Source: Methylophaga sp. (GTDB lineage: Bacteria > Pseudomonadota > Gammaproteobacteria > Nitrosococcales > Methylophagaceae). Taken from it: 64,000 nucleotides of DNA. The position numbers were made by a program, and so were the translations under genes. Location of the stretch: the NCBI RefSeq assembly GCF_030651745.1, contig NZ_JAUSCC010000073.1:1-64000 (forward strand), in the 5' to 3' direction. The notes beneath the pieces are model-generated. The model was given only the letters and a program-made list of their open reading frames with translations, had not been told where the DNA came from and made no database searches. Of the stretch, positions 1-9,568 are shown in pieces. Positions within the stretch are counted from its first letter, which is position 1. Every line of letters starts with the position of its first letter.

Positions 1-82
1 TAATAAATCAATTTGAAGTGTGAATGATTTTCAGTTATTTTGCTTGGTTTGCCAACCGTTTTAGCTAATAGCAGGTGCTCAG

Positions 83-1261
83 TTGAACGACGAATTTCCT
101 AGAATCAAACGTCTTCCGCCATACGTTTTCAACATTGTAAACGATTTGAAGGCAAAAGCGCGTGCGCGCGGCGAAGATATTATCGACTTTGGCATGGGAA
201 ATCCGGATAAACCGGCACCTGCGCACATTGTGGAAAAATTAGTCGAAGCGGCCCAGCGTCCTGATACCCACCGATACTCAGTTTCCAGAGGTATTCCGCG
301 TTTACGTAAAGCCATCTGCGACTGGTACAAGCGTAAATACGATGTGACTCTTGATCCTGATTCTGAAACCATCGTTACCATTGGTTCCAAAGAAGGCTTG
401 GCGCATTTAGCCATGGCAACTGTTGGCCCTGGCGATGCGGTATTAGTGCCTAACCCGGCTTATCCTATCCATCCGTATGGTTTTGTTATTGCCGGAGCGG
501 ATATCCGTCATGTGCCGTTAACACCTGATGTCGATTTTTTTGCCGAGCTGGAAAAGTCTGTCAAAGATTCCTGGCCTAAACCCAAAATGCTGGTGCTGAA
601 TTTCCCCGGCAATCCAACTACTCAATGTGTTGAACTGGATTTCTTTCAGCGCGTAGTGGATTTTGCTAAAGAACACCAGATTTGGGTGGTTCACGATCTG
701 GCGTATGGTGAGATCACATTTGATGGTTATAAAGCACCATCAATTTTGCAGATCCCTGGTGCAATTGACGTCGCAGTCGAGTTTTATACTTTATCTAAAA
801 CCTACAATATGCCGGGGTGGCGAGTAGGTTTTATGTCGGGCAATCCAACATTGGTAGCTGCTCTGGCACGCATGAAGTCCTACCTGGATTACGGTATGTT
901 TACGCCGATTCAGGTGGCGGCGATTACCGCACTGGAAGGTCCTCAGGAATGTGTGGCAGAGATCGTGGAAACCTATAAACAACGTCGTGATGTGTTATGC
1001 GATGGGTTAAATGCCATTGGCTGGCCGGTTGAGAAGCCAAAAGCGACCATGTTTGTCTGGGCCAAAATCCCGGAACAGTTCCGAGAAATGGGTTCGTTGG
1101 AATTTAGTAAAAAATTGCTTAAAGAAGCCAAAGTCGCGGTATCACCAGGAATCGGTTTTGGTGAGTACGGCGATGAATACGTACGTTTCGGACTGATTGA
1201 AAATCAGCACCGTACCCGGCAGGCAATCCGTGGTATCCGCGACATGATGAAAAAAGGGTAG
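83..1261 (+). CDS. alaC: alanine transaminase AlaC (class I/II PLP aminotransferase)
   Basis: A 392-residue fold-type I aminotransferase that should make alanine from pyruvate using glutamate. Seen: an N-terminal substrate-loop region with FGMGNPDKP (about residues 36-44), the Asn in LNFPGNPT, and the PLP-lysine motif [13 protein letters not shown] (about residues 238-250). Length is normal for AlaC/YfbQ-like enzymes. The start is a TTG at 83; no better ATG lies upstream in frame. It sits 9 bp before hom and is probably co-transcribed with hom and thrC, an arrangement common in beta- and gammaproteobacteria where this aminotransferase is placed next to threonine synthesis. Assignment to AlaC rather than a general aspartate aminotransferase is by overall similarity from memory. 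Confidence 0.9.
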   Translation: MNDEFPRIKRLPPYVFNIVNDLKAKARARGEDIIDFGMGNPDKPAPAHIVEKLVEAAQRPDTHRYSVSRGIPRLRKAICDWYKRKYDVTLDPDSETIVTIGSKEGLAHLAMATVGPGDAVLVPNPAYPIHPYGFVIAGADIRHVPLTPDVDFFAELEKSVKDSWPKPKMLVLNFPGNPTTQCVELDFFQRVVDFAKEHQIWVVHDLAYGEITFDGYKAPSILQIPGAIDVAVEFYTLSKTYNMPGWRVGFMSGNPTLVAALARMKSYLDYGMFTPIQVAAITALEGPQECVAEIVETYKQRRDVLCDGLNAIGWPVEKPKATMFVWAKIPEQFREMGSLEFSKKLLKEAKVAVSPGIGFGEYGDEYVRFGLIENQHRTRQAIRGIRDMMKKG

Positions 1262-1270
1262 GGGGCAAAA

Positions 1271-2581
1271 GTGCAATCAGTCAAAATTGGTATTCTTGGC
1301 TTAGGCACTGTTGGTAGTGGTACTGTCAGTGTTTTAAAGCGAAATTCAAAAGAAATTAGCCGTCGCGCTGGCCGTGGTATTGAAATTACGCGTGCAGCGG
1401 ATAAAAACCTGGATTCACCTAAAACTTGTGATCTAACGGGTATTAATTTAACTGATGATGCGTTTTCAGTCGTTAATGATCCGGAAATTCAGATTGTTGT
1501 TGAACTGATTGGTGGCACAGGAATCGCCCGTGATTTAGTCATGCAGGCCATTGAGAATGGCAAACACGTTGTTACTGCGAACAAAGCATTAATTGCAATG
1601 CATGGTAACGAGCTATTTGCCAAGGCGCAGGAAAAAGGCGTCACCATTGCCTTTGAAGCAGCGGTTGCTGGTGGTATTCCAATTATTAAAGCCATCCGCG
1701 AAGGACTTGCAGCAAACCGGATTGAATGGCTGGCAGGCATTATTAACGGAACGGGCAACTTTATCCTGACCGAGATGCGTGATAAAGGCCGTAACTTTGC
1801 TGATGTGCTGGCCGAAGCTCAGGCTTTGGGTTATGCCGAAGCCGATCCGACATTTGACGTAGAAGGCATTGATGCGGCGCATAAGCTGACTATCATGGCC
1901 TCAATTGCCTTTGGTATTCCGTTACAGTTTTATAAAGCCTATACCGAAGGTATCAGCAAAATTTCCCAAGAAGATGTGCAGTACGCAGAAGAATTGGGCT
2001 ATCACATTAAACATCTGGGCATTGCCAAGAAAACACCACAAGGTGTTGAACTGCGAGTCCATCCGACATTAATTCCAAAACGTCGTCTGATTGCCAATGT
2101 GAATGGTGTGATGAATGCTGTGGTGGTGAAAGGCGATGCGGTTGGGCCAACCCTATACTACGGTGCTGGTGCTGGCGCTGAACCGACCGCTTCAGCGGTA
2201 GTAGCTGATATTGTTGATATTGTTCGTGCGCTGACTACTGATCCGGAAAACCGTGTACCGCATCTGGCTTTCCAGCCTGATTCATTGAAAGACACCCCGA
2301 TACTGCCGATGTCTGAGGTGATTACCTCTTACTATCTGCGAATCAACACGGAAGATAAACCGGGCGTGTTAGCCGACATTACGCGGATTTTCAGCGAGCA
2401 GGACATCAATATTGAAGCGATTTTGCAAAAACAACCGGAAGAAGAAGAGGGCACAGTGCCGATTATCATGTTGACCCAGCCGGTGGTTGAGAAAAATATG
2501 GATGAAGCTATTGCTCAAATTGAAGCATTGGATACCGTTAAAGATGCGATCATGCGTATTCGCATGGAAACGCTGGGCTGA
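1271..2581 (+). CDS. hom: homoserine dehydrogenase
   Basis: Reduces aspartate semialdehyde to homoserine, the branch point towards threonine and methionine. Seen: an N-terminal NAD(P)-binding Rossmann motif GILGLGTVGSGT (residues 7-18), the central catalytic domain with AAVAGGIPIIK and GTGNFILTEM, and a C-terminal ACT domain starting near INTEDKPGVLADITRIFSEQ (about residue 355), the usual site of threonine feedback. It is the monofunctional type, without an aspartokinase fusion, at 436 residues. The start is GTG at 1271. It is followed 40 bp later by thrC. Confidence 0.97.
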   Translation: MQSVKIGILGLGTVGSGTVSVLKRNSKEISRRAGRGIEITRAADKNLDSPKTCDLTGINLTDDAFSVVNDPEIQIVVELIGGTGIARDLVMQAIENGKHVVTANKALIAMHGNELFAKAQEKGVTIAFEAAVAGGIPIIKAIREGLAANRIEWLAGIINGTGNFILTEMRDKGRNFADVLAEAQALGYAEADPTFDVEGIDAAHKLTIMASIAFGIPLQFYKAYTEGISKISQEDVQYAEELGYHIKHLGIAKKTPQGVELRVHPTLIPKRRLIANVNGVMNAVVVKGDAVGPTLYYGAGAGAEPTASAVVADIVDIVRALTTDPENRVPHLAFQPDSLKDTPILPMSEVITSYYLRINTEDKPGVLADITRIFSEQDINIEAILQKQPEEEEGTVPIIMLTQPVVEKNMDEAIAQIEALDTVKDAIMRIRMETLG

Positions 2582-2621
2582 TTGATACGCCCGTTAAAGA
2601 AAGAATTAAAGAGGAAACTTT

Positions 2622-3767
2622 ATGTCATTTCGTCCACGTTACACTGGCCTGATTGAACGCTATCGTGACCGTTTGCCGGTCAATGACGACACTCGTCTGA
2701 TAAGCCTTGGTGAAGGTAACACTCCACTATTGAAGCTGAATAACATCCCTAAACTGATTGGCAAGGATGTTGATATTTACGTCAAATATGAAGGTCTGAA
2801 CCCGACAGGTTCATTTAAAGATCGTGGCATGACCATGGCGGTGACCAAAGCTGTTGAAGATGGTAGTAAAGCGATTATTTGTGCTTCAACTGGTAACACT
2901 TCCGCTGCTGCTGCTGCTTATGCAGCACGTGCTGGTATCACTGCATTTGTTATTATTCCTGACGGTAAAATTGCCCAAGGTAAATTGGCACAAGCGATGA
3001 TGCACAATGCTGTTGTCATCCAAATCAAAGGTAACTTTGATGAAGGTATGCAGTTGGTAAAAGAAGTCGCTGAACATGCACCTGTGACCATCGTAAACTC
3101 AATTAACCCATACCGTTTGCAAGGTCAAAAAACGGCCGCCTTCGAAATTGTTGAAGAATTAGGCCGTGCACCGGATTATCACTGCTTGCCAGTAGGTAAT
3201 GCCGGTAATATTACAGCGCACTGGATTGGCTATTGTGAATATTCTTCGGGTTGCGGTGAACACGTGACGGAAGCTTGTGCTTTCTGTCATGGTCATTGCA
3301 AATATGCTGGTGGAGCTATTGTTGGTAACCGTCCGAAAATGGTGGGGTATCAAGCTGCTGGCAGTGCTCCTTTTATGCGTGGTGCTATGGTGGATGATCC
3401 TGAAACTGTTGCCACCGCGATTCGCATCGGTCATCCGCAAAGCTGGGATATGGCCTGGAAAGTGAAAGAAGAATCTCACGGCTGGTTTGATGAATGTTCT
3501 GATGATGAAATTCTGGCTGCGCAAAAATTGCTGGCAGAAAAAGAAGGTATTTTCTGCGAACCCGCATCAGCCACCTCGCTGGCAGGTGCTTTACGTGATA
3601 TTAAAACCGGTAAGATCCCTGAAGGTAGTACCGTGGTATGCACGCTCACCGGCCATGGCCTTAAAGATCCGGACATTGCAATTAAACAAAGCACCTCACC
3701 TGTTATTACAGTAAGTGCTACATTGGACTCAGTACGCGAGGCGATTATTAACAACTTGGCCAGATAA
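2622..3767 (+). CDS. thrC: threonine synthase
   Basis: PLP enzyme that converts O-phosphohomoserine to threonine, the last step of the pathway begun by hom. Seen: the PLP-lysine motif NPTGSFKDRGM (about residues 61-71), the ASTGNTSAAAAAYAARAG phosphate-binding loop, and a C-terminal CEPASATSLAG segment. Its 381 residues are slightly longer than the 350-360 of short bacterial forms because of a Cys/His-containing insert (YSSGCGEHVTEACAFCHGHC, near residues 208-227). The start ATG follows a clear AGAGGAAA ribosome site. The downstream membrane protein begins 1 bp after the stop, suggesting coupled translation. Confidence 0.95.
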   Translation: MSFRPRYTGLIERYRDRLPVNDDTRLISLGEGNTPLLKLNNIPKLIGKDVDIYVKYEGLNPTGSFKDRGMTMAVTKAVEDGSKAIICASTGNTSAAAAAYAARAGITAFVIIPDGKIAQGKLAQAMMHNAVVIQIKGNFDEGMQLVKEVAEHAPVTIVNSINPYRLQGQKTAAFEIVEELGRAPDYHCLPVGNAGNITAHWIGYCEYSSGCGEHVTEACAFCHGHCKYAGGAIVGNRPKMVGYQAAGSAPFMRGAMVDDPETVATAIRIGHPQSWDMAWKVKEESHGWFDECSDDEILAAQKLLAEKEGIFCEPASATSLAGALRDIKTGKIPEGSTVVCTLTGHGLKDPDIAIKQSTSPVITVSATLDSVREAIINNLAR

Positions 3768-3768
3768 T

Positions 3769-4269
3769 ATGACTGAAATGACGGCACCACAGGATCAGGA
3801 AAGGTCGGCGGCAAGAATGCCGCACGACATTTTTTTAACCAATCTGATTGCAAACCATATCTTGCTGTTTACCGCGATTGCCGCGACCGGTAAGAGTTAT
3901 TTTGAGTTTATCGTGTTGGTGCCGTTGTTATCATTTTTGTTTTTAGGCTATACGTTTATTCGTTCCAGCCGGATCAAGCGTGAAGACAGTGAGTTTGTCT
4001 ATATTCATTGGCAGATTGCCCGTCGCTGGAGCTTTTTCTTTGCCATAGTCTTATCGGTAGTGGTAACTATCGCAGTGCTTGGTTGGTTAAGTTATACCTA
4101 CCTTGGCTTGATGAAAGAAGCCGCATTTGCTTTTGTTGGCGGATTAAGCTTTTTACCGACTTTGGTCAGTGTGTTGATATTGATCGTCATTGAAATGGAT
4201 TCACTCAACCACGCCCGGGTAGGCACCTTACCGGCATGGGCGAAGCGACGTTTTCTGGGCGAGTCTTAA
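3769..4269 (+). CDS. small integral membrane protein of unknown function
   Basis: A 166-residue protein that I do not recognise. The longest possible frame begins inside thrC at 3715, but the ATG at 3769, one base after the thrC stop, is the likely start (MTEMTAPQDQ). Four hydrophobic segments are visible (about residues 25-40, 45-62, 88-110 and 120-142), separated by a basic cytoplasmic-type loop (FIRSSRIKREDSE) and ending in a basic tail (AWAKRRFLGES). Its tight spacing to thrC suggests transcription with the threonine genes, but nothing ties it to that pathway by function. It converges on the gene ending at 4278. Confidence 0.7.
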   Translation: MTEMTAPQDQERSAARMPHDIFLTNLIANHILLFTAIAATGKSYFEFIVLVPLLSFLFLGYTFIRSSRIKREDSEFVYIHWQIARRWSFFFAIVLSVVVTIAVLGWLSYTYLGLMKEAAFAFVGGLSFLPTLVSVLILIVIEMDSLNHARVGTLPAWAKRRFLGES

Positions 4270-4277
4270 GCTGGGTT

Positions 4278-4580
4278 TTATGGCTGGGCAGGTTCGCGAC
4301 GAACCACGGAATGAATCACCAGCTGATTTTCAAAGTACACATCAAACTGTGAATATTGCCAGCGGGTAATTGGTGGTGTGCCTTTGGCCGCATATTGTTG
4401 TTCTGCTTTGCCAAACTTCTGTTCCACCTGTGACATGGACATGCCTCGGGTTGGGCGTAGCACTCCAGACTCGGAATTGGGCGTGTTATAGGTTGGTTCG
4501 GCGATAGATAACACATCGGCCTGTAAAGGCATTGCCATACATAAGGTTAGCCCGGCAGCCATAAAATAGCGTTTCAACAT
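4278..4580 (-). CDS. small secreted protein, unknown function
   Basis: About 100 residues. The open frame extends upstream to 4637 over the hemW end, but the ATG at 4580 is preceded by GGGAG and gives a typical signal peptide (MLKRYFMAAGLTLCMAMPLQA, then D), so it is the probable start. The mature part (GMSMSQVEQKFGKAEQQYAAKG, then TRWQYSQFDVYFENQLVIHSVV) resembles small periplasmic SmpA/BamE-like lipoprotein domains in its MSxxQVxxxFG pattern and the WxYxxFxVYFE strands, but there is no lipobox. The resemblance is by eye only. It lies just downstream of hemW on the same strand. Confidence 0.7.
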   Translation of the reverse strand: MLKRYFMAAGLTLCMAMPLQADVLSIAEPTYNTPNSESGVLRPTRGMSMSQVEQKFGKAEQQYAAKGTPPITRWQYSQFDVYFENQLVIHSVVRREPAQP

Positions 4581-4614
4581 GATGATGACTCCCTCAAAAA
4601 CCTGCGCCAGCATA

Positions 4615-5808
4615 TTATTCTGGCAAAAATAGTTCAATCAAACTGTTTAAATAACGTAGACCTAATTCTGTAGGTCGAATCCATTCAACCGAATAATCAA
4701 TCAAGCCGCGCTCTTCGGCTTCAGCCAGTTGATTTTTTATGGTCGCTAATGGCACGCCGCAATGTTGCATAAACAACGGTGTAGCAAAACCATCGGTTAG
4801 CCGTAAGGCATTTAGCATAAACTCAAAACCGATTTCTTTAATGCCAACCTGTTCTTGTTTCAGAATACGTTGCGGTGTGCTGACCAGATTCAAATAGGCT
4901 TGAGGTTGCTTTTGTTTGACCAGTCGTTCAATCGATTGTGTGGCGGCGCTGGTGAGTTTTCCATGTGCACCGGCACCAATGCCCAAATAATCCCCAAACT
5001 GCCAGTAGTTGAGATTGTGGCGGCTCTGACAGCCTTTTTTGGCATAGGCCGAGATCTCATATTGCAGATAACCTGCTTCGGCAAGCCGTTGCTGATTGGC
5101 AATCTGCCAGTCATAAATCGGCTCATCATCCGGTAATTGGGGCGGCGATTGATGAAAAAAAGTATTGGGCTCAATGGTCAGTTGGTAATAGGAAATATGT
5201 GTTGGTTCGAGCGCGATAGCGGTTTCCACATCTTTCCTGGCGAGTTCTGCCGTTTGATTGGGCAGGCCAAACATCAGATCCAGATTAAAATTATCAAAGC
5301 CGGCATGGTGGGCGATCTCTGCAGCCCGAATGGCTTGTTTACCATCGTGAATACGGCCCAAGGCGATTAATGAGTCACCATTAAAGCTTTGAATGCCAAT
5401 CGATAAACGATTAATGCCCACCGCACGATAATCAGTGAACTTAGCGGCTTCAAAGGTACCGGGATTGGCTTCCAGGGTAATCTCTGCATCGGCGCGAATA
5501 GGCAATAGGGCTCGCAAGGCGGAAAATAAACGATCATATCCTTCTGCGCTAAACAGACTTGGAGTACCGCCACCGATAAAGATGGTTTGAATACTGCGTC
5601 CCCAGACCAGTGGCAGATCCTGTTCGAGATCCCGGATCAATGCATCGATATAGGTTTTTTCAGGGATCTCATCACCGGCCTGATGTGAATTAAAGTCGCA
5701 ATATGGACATTTACGCACACACCACGGCACATGAATGTACAGGCTGAGTGGCGGTAATCCGGTGAAGTCGAACACGGCGGCATCAGCCTTGATGATTTTA
5801 GTCTGCAA
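4615..5808 (-). CDS. hemW: radical SAM family heme chaperone HemW
   Basis: Radical SAM protein of the oxygen-independent coproporphyrinogen oxidase-like family, in which HemW members bind heme and deliver it to proteins rather than act as HemN. Seen: the 4Fe-4S cluster motif CVRKCPYC near residue 31 (CxxxCxxC), followed by DFNSHQ, the SAM-binding GGGTPSLF, the NRLSIGIQSF segment and a C-terminal HemN_C domain. At 397 residues it matches HemW (about 380) and not HemN (about 455). It follows rdgB on the same strand after 48 bp, in the classic rph-rdgB-hemW order. Confidence 0.93.
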   Translation of the reverse strand: MQTKIIKADAAVFDFTGLPPLSLYIHVPWCVRKCPYCDFNSHQAGDEIPEKTYIDALIRDLEQDLPLVWGRSIQTIFIGGGTPSLFSAEGYDRLFSALRALLPIRADAEITLEANPGTFEAAKFTDYRAVGINRLSIGIQSFNGDSLIALGRIHDGKQAIRAAEIAHHAGFDNFNLDLMFGLPNQTAELARKDVETAIALEPTHISYYQLTIEPNTFFHQSPPQLPDDEPIYDWQIANQQRLAEAGYLQYEISAYAKKGCQSRHNLNYWQFGDYLGIGAGAHGKLTSAATQSIERLVKQKQPQAYLNLVSTPQRILKQEQVGIKEIGFEFMLNALRLTDGFATPLFMQHCGVPLATIKNQLAEAEERGLIDYSVEWIRPTELGLRYLNSLIELFLPE

Positions 5809-5856
5809 GGCTGACTGACTCGCGAATTGAATGTAGGTTTAACACCAGCTAACTTT

Positions 5857-6462
5857 TTAAGGTTGATGGCGAGTGTATTTAAACTCTTCCATAAACTGAC
5901 GCATGGCTTTGCCTCGATGACTAATCGCATGTTTCTGTTCAGGGGACAGCTCTGCTGCAGTACAGTCAGTTTCGGATACCCAGAAAACCGGATCATATCC
6001 AAAACCTTCATCGCCGATGGGCGATTGCAGGATTTGCCCGTGCCAACTGCCCTGACAAATCAGTGGGGTTGGATCTTCAGCATGCCGCATAAACACCACC
6101 ACACATTGAAAACGGGCTGTGCGTTCGTTCTCCGGAACGTCTTTCATCGCGGTAAGTAAGGCTTGGATATTATCGGTATCAGAAGCATCTGGACCGGCAT
6201 AGCGTGATGAATAAATACCGGGAGCGCCATGCAATGCATCCACTTCAATACCGGAATCATCGGCAATAGCTGGTAAGCCACTGATTAACGCTGCATTTCG
6301 TGCCTTAATAATGGCATTTTCAACGAAACTGAGGCCGGTTTCCTCAGCCTCAGGAACGTTCAAATCGGATTGTGCAATCAGCTCCAATCCTAATGGACTG
6401 AGAATTTGCGATAACTCACGCAGTTTGCCAATATTGCCGCTGGCCAGAACGATTTTTGACAT
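5857..6462 (-). CDS. rdgB: XTP/dITP pyrophosphatase (RdgB/HAM1)
   Basis: Hydrolyses non-canonical purine nucleoside triphosphates such as dITP and XTP to clean the nucleotide pool. Seen: the N-terminal [12 protein letters not shown] nucleotide motif (residues 6-17), the [13 protein letters not shown] metal-binding segment (about residue 66), and FGYDPVFW near residue 150. Its 201 residues are normal. The ATG overlaps the rph stop (TGATG), so the two are translationally coupled, as in many gammaproteobacteria. Confidence 0.96.
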   Translation of the reverse strand: MSKIVLASGNIGKLRELSQILSPLGLELIAQSDLNVPEAEETGLSFVENAIIKARNAALISGLPAIADDSGIEVDALHGAPGIYSSRYAGPDASDTDNIQALLTAMKDVPENERTARFQCVVVFMRHAEDPTPLICQGSWHGQILQSPIGDEGFGYDPVFWVSETDCTAAELSPEQKHAISHRGKAMRQFMEEFKYTRHQP

Positions 6463-7178
6463 CAGTTTGCCAAAGCTTCACGTTGTTTAATCATCAGCTG
6501 TTCAATTCCTTTAGCCGCCAGATCTAACATGGATTGCAACTCGTCAGCCCGAAAGGCATGACCCTCTGCAGTGCCCTGTAACTCAATATAAGCTCCGGCA
6601 TCATTCATGACAACATTCATATCTGTTTCGGCCGTAGAATCTTCAGCATAATCCAGATCCAGCACTGCCGTACCATTGTGAATACCGACAGAAACAGAAG
6701 CTACCTGACCATGTAATGGGCTTTTCTTGATTTTGCGTTTTTTTATCAAATAATCAATTGCATCGTGTAACGCAACAAAGGCACCGGTAATGGAAGCAGT
6801 ACGTGTGCCTCCATCAGCCTGAATCACATCACAGTCAATAGTAATAGTGCGCTCACCCAAGGCTTTTAAATCAATCGCTGCGCGGAGAGAACGTCCAATC
6901 AAACGCTGGATTTCCATAGTGCGACCACCTTGTTTACCGCGGGCAGATTCACGTTGCATACGTGTACCGGTCGAGCGAGGCAACATGCCATATTCAGCGG
7001 TGATCCAGCCTTCGCCCATCCCACGTAGAAAAGGTGGAATTCGCTCTTCAACCGAGGCGGTGCATAATACTTTGGTGTCGCCAAACTCGACCAAAACGGA
7101 GCCTTCCGCATGTTTTGTGTAATTGCGGGTGATAGTGATCTCACGGAGTTGATCGGGTTGTCGGCCACTTGGACGCAT
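6462..7178 (-). CDS. rph: ribonuclease PH
   Basis: Phosphorolytic 3'-5' exoribonuclease that trims tRNA 3' ends. Seen: the canonical N-terminus [14 protein letters not shown], the phosphate-binding [11 protein letters not shown] region and the [15 protein letters not shown] helix pattern typical of RNase PH. The open frame begins at a GTG at 7184, but AAGGA sits 7 bases before the ATG at 7178 and the family normally starts MRPSGR, so 7178 is chosen (238 residues). It heads the rph-rdgB-hemW set and diverges from yicC. Confidence 0.96.
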   Translation of the reverse strand: MRPSGRQPDQLREITITRNYTKHAEGSVLVEFGDTKVLCTASVEERIPPFLRGMGEGWITAEYGMLPRSTGTRMQRESARGKQGGRTMEIQRLIGRSLRAAIDLKALGERTITIDCDVIQADGGTRTASITGAFVALHDAIDYLIKKRKIKKSPLHGQVASVSVGIHNGTAVLDLDYAEDSTAETDMNVVMNDAGAYIELQGTAEGHAFRADELQSMLDLAAKGIEQLMIKQREALAN

Positions 7179-7184
7179 CTGCAC

Positions 7185-7293
7185 TTCCTTAACTTAAAAA
7201 TACGATGATTATACTGATGCCACCCAATTGCCGCGTGCTTTTTACGTTCAGTTTTCGTTACCATAGGCGCTCGACCGCTATAGGAAAAACATC
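7185..7293. promoter_or_regulatory. divergent promoter region between rph and yicC
   Basis: A 109-bp intergenic region that must hold the starts of transcription for both rph (minus) and yicC (plus). A TATACT hexamer at about 7210-7215 on the plus strand is a fair -10 match for yicC, with a weak CTTAAC-like -35 about 16 bases upstream. No strong promoter was seen on the minus strand. The assignment is tentative. Confidence 0.35.
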
Positions 7294-8157
7294 GTGATAC
7301 GAAGCATGACCGCCTTTGCCCGCCATGAACAAGTGACTGAACTCGGTACCCTGATATGGGAGATCCGATCGGTTAATCATCGTTATTTAGAACTCGCATT
7401 GCGGCTAGAAGAAACGTTTCGACCTTTAGAAATGGATATCCGCAAGATGTTTGCCGAACGAATGGCTCGTGGAAAGATTGAAGCCAGTCTGCGCTATCAT
7501 CCTTCTCAGCAGCAAACTGCGTTGCACATTAACGAAAATCTCGCCCAATCCGTTCTCAACGCCTGTGAACAATTAACCCAAATGACCAAGCAGCCTTTGC
7601 CGATTGATCCGCTACGATTATTACAGTGGCCAGGAGTCGCTGATACTGAACAAGTTGATTTAGCGACATTGAAACAACAATCTGTGGATGCGCTGGAAAT
7701 TGTTTTGGCCGATTTTATCAGTGGCAGAGAGCGAGAAGGGCAAGCCCTGGCAGAGATGATTTTGCAGCGTTGCGATGAGATTTTACAAATCGCAGAAGCC
7801 GTAAAACTTCGCATGCCGGAGATCCTTGAACAACAACGTCAGCGTCTGGCACAAAAAGCTGCAGAGCTTGAAGTGACTTTGGATGCCGAGCGGCTGGAAC
7901 AAGAAATTGTATTGATTGCCCAGAAAAGTGATGTGGCCGAAGAGCTGGATCGTCTGCAGAGTCATGTTGATGAAGTTAAACGTGTTTTACAACGTGATGA
8001 GCCGGTTGGTCGTCGATTGGATTTCCTGATGCAGGAGCTTAACCGCGAAGCCAATACTTTGGGTTCTAAATCGATTGATACCGACACCACCCGTTATTCA
8101 GTCGATCTGAAAGTACTGATAGAACAGATGCGAGAGCAGATCCAGAATATTGAGTAA
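7294..8157 (+). CDS. yicC: YicC family endoribonuclease
   Basis: Member of the YicC/YloC family; the E. coli protein is an endoribonuclease with a role in small-RNA turnover. Seen: the conserved start MIRSMTAFAR, the RSVNHRYLELALRLEETFRPLE segment (about residues 27-48) and the C-terminal DUF1732-type end, including RLDFLMQELNREANTLGSKS (about residues 246-265). Length 287 is standard. The start is GTG at 7294. In relatives such as Pseudomonas yicC is followed by gmk; here about 10 kb of other genes intervene. Confidence 0.93.
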   Translation: MIRSMTAFARHEQVTELGTLIWEIRSVNHRYLELALRLEETFRPLEMDIRKMFAERMARGKIEASLRYHPSQQQTALHINENLAQSVLNACEQLTQMTKQPLPIDPLRLLQWPGVADTEQVDLATLKQQSVDALEIVLADFISGREREGQALAEMILQRCDEILQIAEAVKLRMPEILEQQRQRLAQKAAELEVTLDAERLEQEIVLIAQKSDVAEELDRLQSHVDEVKRVLQRDEPVGRRLDFLMQELNREANTLGSKSIDTDTTRYSVDLKVLIEQMREQIQNIE

Positions 8158-8292
8158 TATTCTGACTAACAATTAAAGACACTTGTGTTTCTGCCGCTAG
8201 TTAACGCTATCACCGGAACATACAAGATGAGGTTCTGTGTTAACAAGCGCTCTACATGGATGATTGAAAGAGCACCTATATTAAGAGCAAAA

Positions 8293-9543
8293 ATGAAAAA
8301 AATAATACTCTGCTCTCTGGGACTTTTTGCCGGTGCCAGCCATGCAACAAACGGTATCAATCTGATTGGTTTTGGCGCTGAATCGACATTAATGGCCGGA
8401 GCGGATATTGCCGTTGCTCGCGATACCAGTGCACTCAATACTAATCCCGCGGGGCTTACTCAAATTCAAAGCAAACAGTTCGATCTTTACGGTTCCTTAT
8501 TACGGATCACTGATCTTTCACATGAAGATCAATTTGGAAATGATCGACACGCCAGCAACCTTTACACCGGTCTGGGTGGTATGGGTTATGCCCAAAAACT
8601 GGAAAATATGCCGTGTACTGCTGGACTTGGGCTGTTTGCACAAGGTGGATCAGGTGGTGTGTTTGAAAAGTTGCAAACCGCTTTTGGCACAGAGGATGAG
8701 TATTCAGGTTTATTTGCCGTAGCAAAACTGACGGCGGGTTTGGGCTGTAAAGTAAATGATAAATGGTCTGTAGGGGGCAGTTTTGGTCTGGTCTATGCGC
8801 AGGCGGAACAAAAGATTTTTGCGGATACCTCAGTGCCGCCGACATTTGCAGGCATTGAAATCGAAGATGCCAGCAGCCTACGCACCAGTTTTAAACTGGG
8901 TATTCAATATCAGGCAACTCCCAAACTCACGTTAGCCGCGACTTATACCGGTAAAACGGAACTGCCTTTAACCGATGGTAAGCTGAAACTCAATATGACC
9001 GGCGCGGGCATGGGCGTTGTTAAATACGATAATGTCACTCTGAAGGGGCTGGCTTTACCTGAAGAAATCGGTGTGGGTGCTGCTTATCAAATGAATGATA
9101 AGTTGTTGCTGTCGCTAAAGATAAACTGGATAAACTGGTCTGATGCGATGAAACAAAACGTGTTAAAAGCCAGCAATCCGAATAATTCGGCCTTACCTGA
9201 TATCAATAGCACATCGGCCATGAACTGGAACAACCAATTAGTGTTTGCTACCGGTATGGCCTATCGATACACCGAGAAAATGACTTTGTATGCAGGTTAT
9301 AACTACGGTAAAAACCCGATACCCAAAGAGCATACCAATCCGGTGGTTGCCGGTATCTTTGATCACCATCTTACTTTTGGTGGCAGTTACAAACTTAACT
9401 CGGAATGGACTCTATTCAGCGGTATTGAATACGATTTTCGTAAAAAGGTGGATTACACCAATCCAGAGCTTCCGTTTGGTAATGATGCTCAACTACGTAA
9501 CGAGGCCGTTTGGTTACATATGATGGTCAGTAGACAATGGTAG
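8293..9543 (+). CDS. FadL/OmpP1-family outer membrane transport protein
   Basis: A 416-residue beta-barrel of the OmpP1/FadL/TodX family, which lets hydrophobic molecules such as fatty acids or aromatics cross the outer membrane. Seen: a signal peptide (MKKIILCSLGLFAGASHA), then the N-terminal hatch segment TNGINLIGFGAES with ARDTSALNTNPAGL (the family NPAG motif, residues about 44-57), many alternating beta-strands, and a terminal W. The frame is open back to 8185, but the ATG at 8293 gives the signal peptide and is chosen. The substrate cannot be told from sequence. Confidence 0.88.
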   Translation: MKKIILCSLGLFAGASHATNGINLIGFGAESTLMAGADIAVARDTSALNTNPAGLTQIQSKQFDLYGSLLRITDLSHEDQFGNDRHASNLYTGLGGMGYAQKLENMPCTAGLGLFAQGGSGGVFEKLQTAFGTEDEYSGLFAVAKLTAGLGCKVNDKWSVGGSFGLVYAQAEQKIFADTSVPPTFAGIEIEDASSLRTSFKLGIQYQATPKLTLAATYTGKTELPLTDGKLKLNMTGAGMGVVKYDNVTLKGLALPEEIGVGAAYQMNDKLLLSLKINWINWSDAMKQNVLKASNPNNSALPDINSTSAMNWNNQLVFATGMAYRYTEKMTLYAGYNYGKNPIPKEHTNPVVAGIFDHHLTFGGSYKLNSEWTLFSGIEYDFRKKVDYTNPELPFGNDAQLRNEAVWLHMMVSRQW

Positions 9544-9555
9544 GCTACTGACCAT
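9523..9555. terminator. inverted repeat at the 3' end of the FadL-like gene
   Basis: A perfect 11-bp inverted repeat, ATGGTCAGTAG and CTACTGACCAT, with an 11-base loop that spans the stop codon of the FadL-like gene. It lies between convergent genes, so it could end transcription from either side. The T-tract is poor, so it may instead protect the mRNA 3' end. Confidence 0.45.
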
Positions 9556-9568
9556 TTCAGATCGCAGA

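Noticed and set aside
3715..3768. Extended start of the small membrane protein inside thrC
   Set aside because: The ATG at 3769 directly follows the thrC stop and gives a normal coupled start; the upstream part only reads through thrC.
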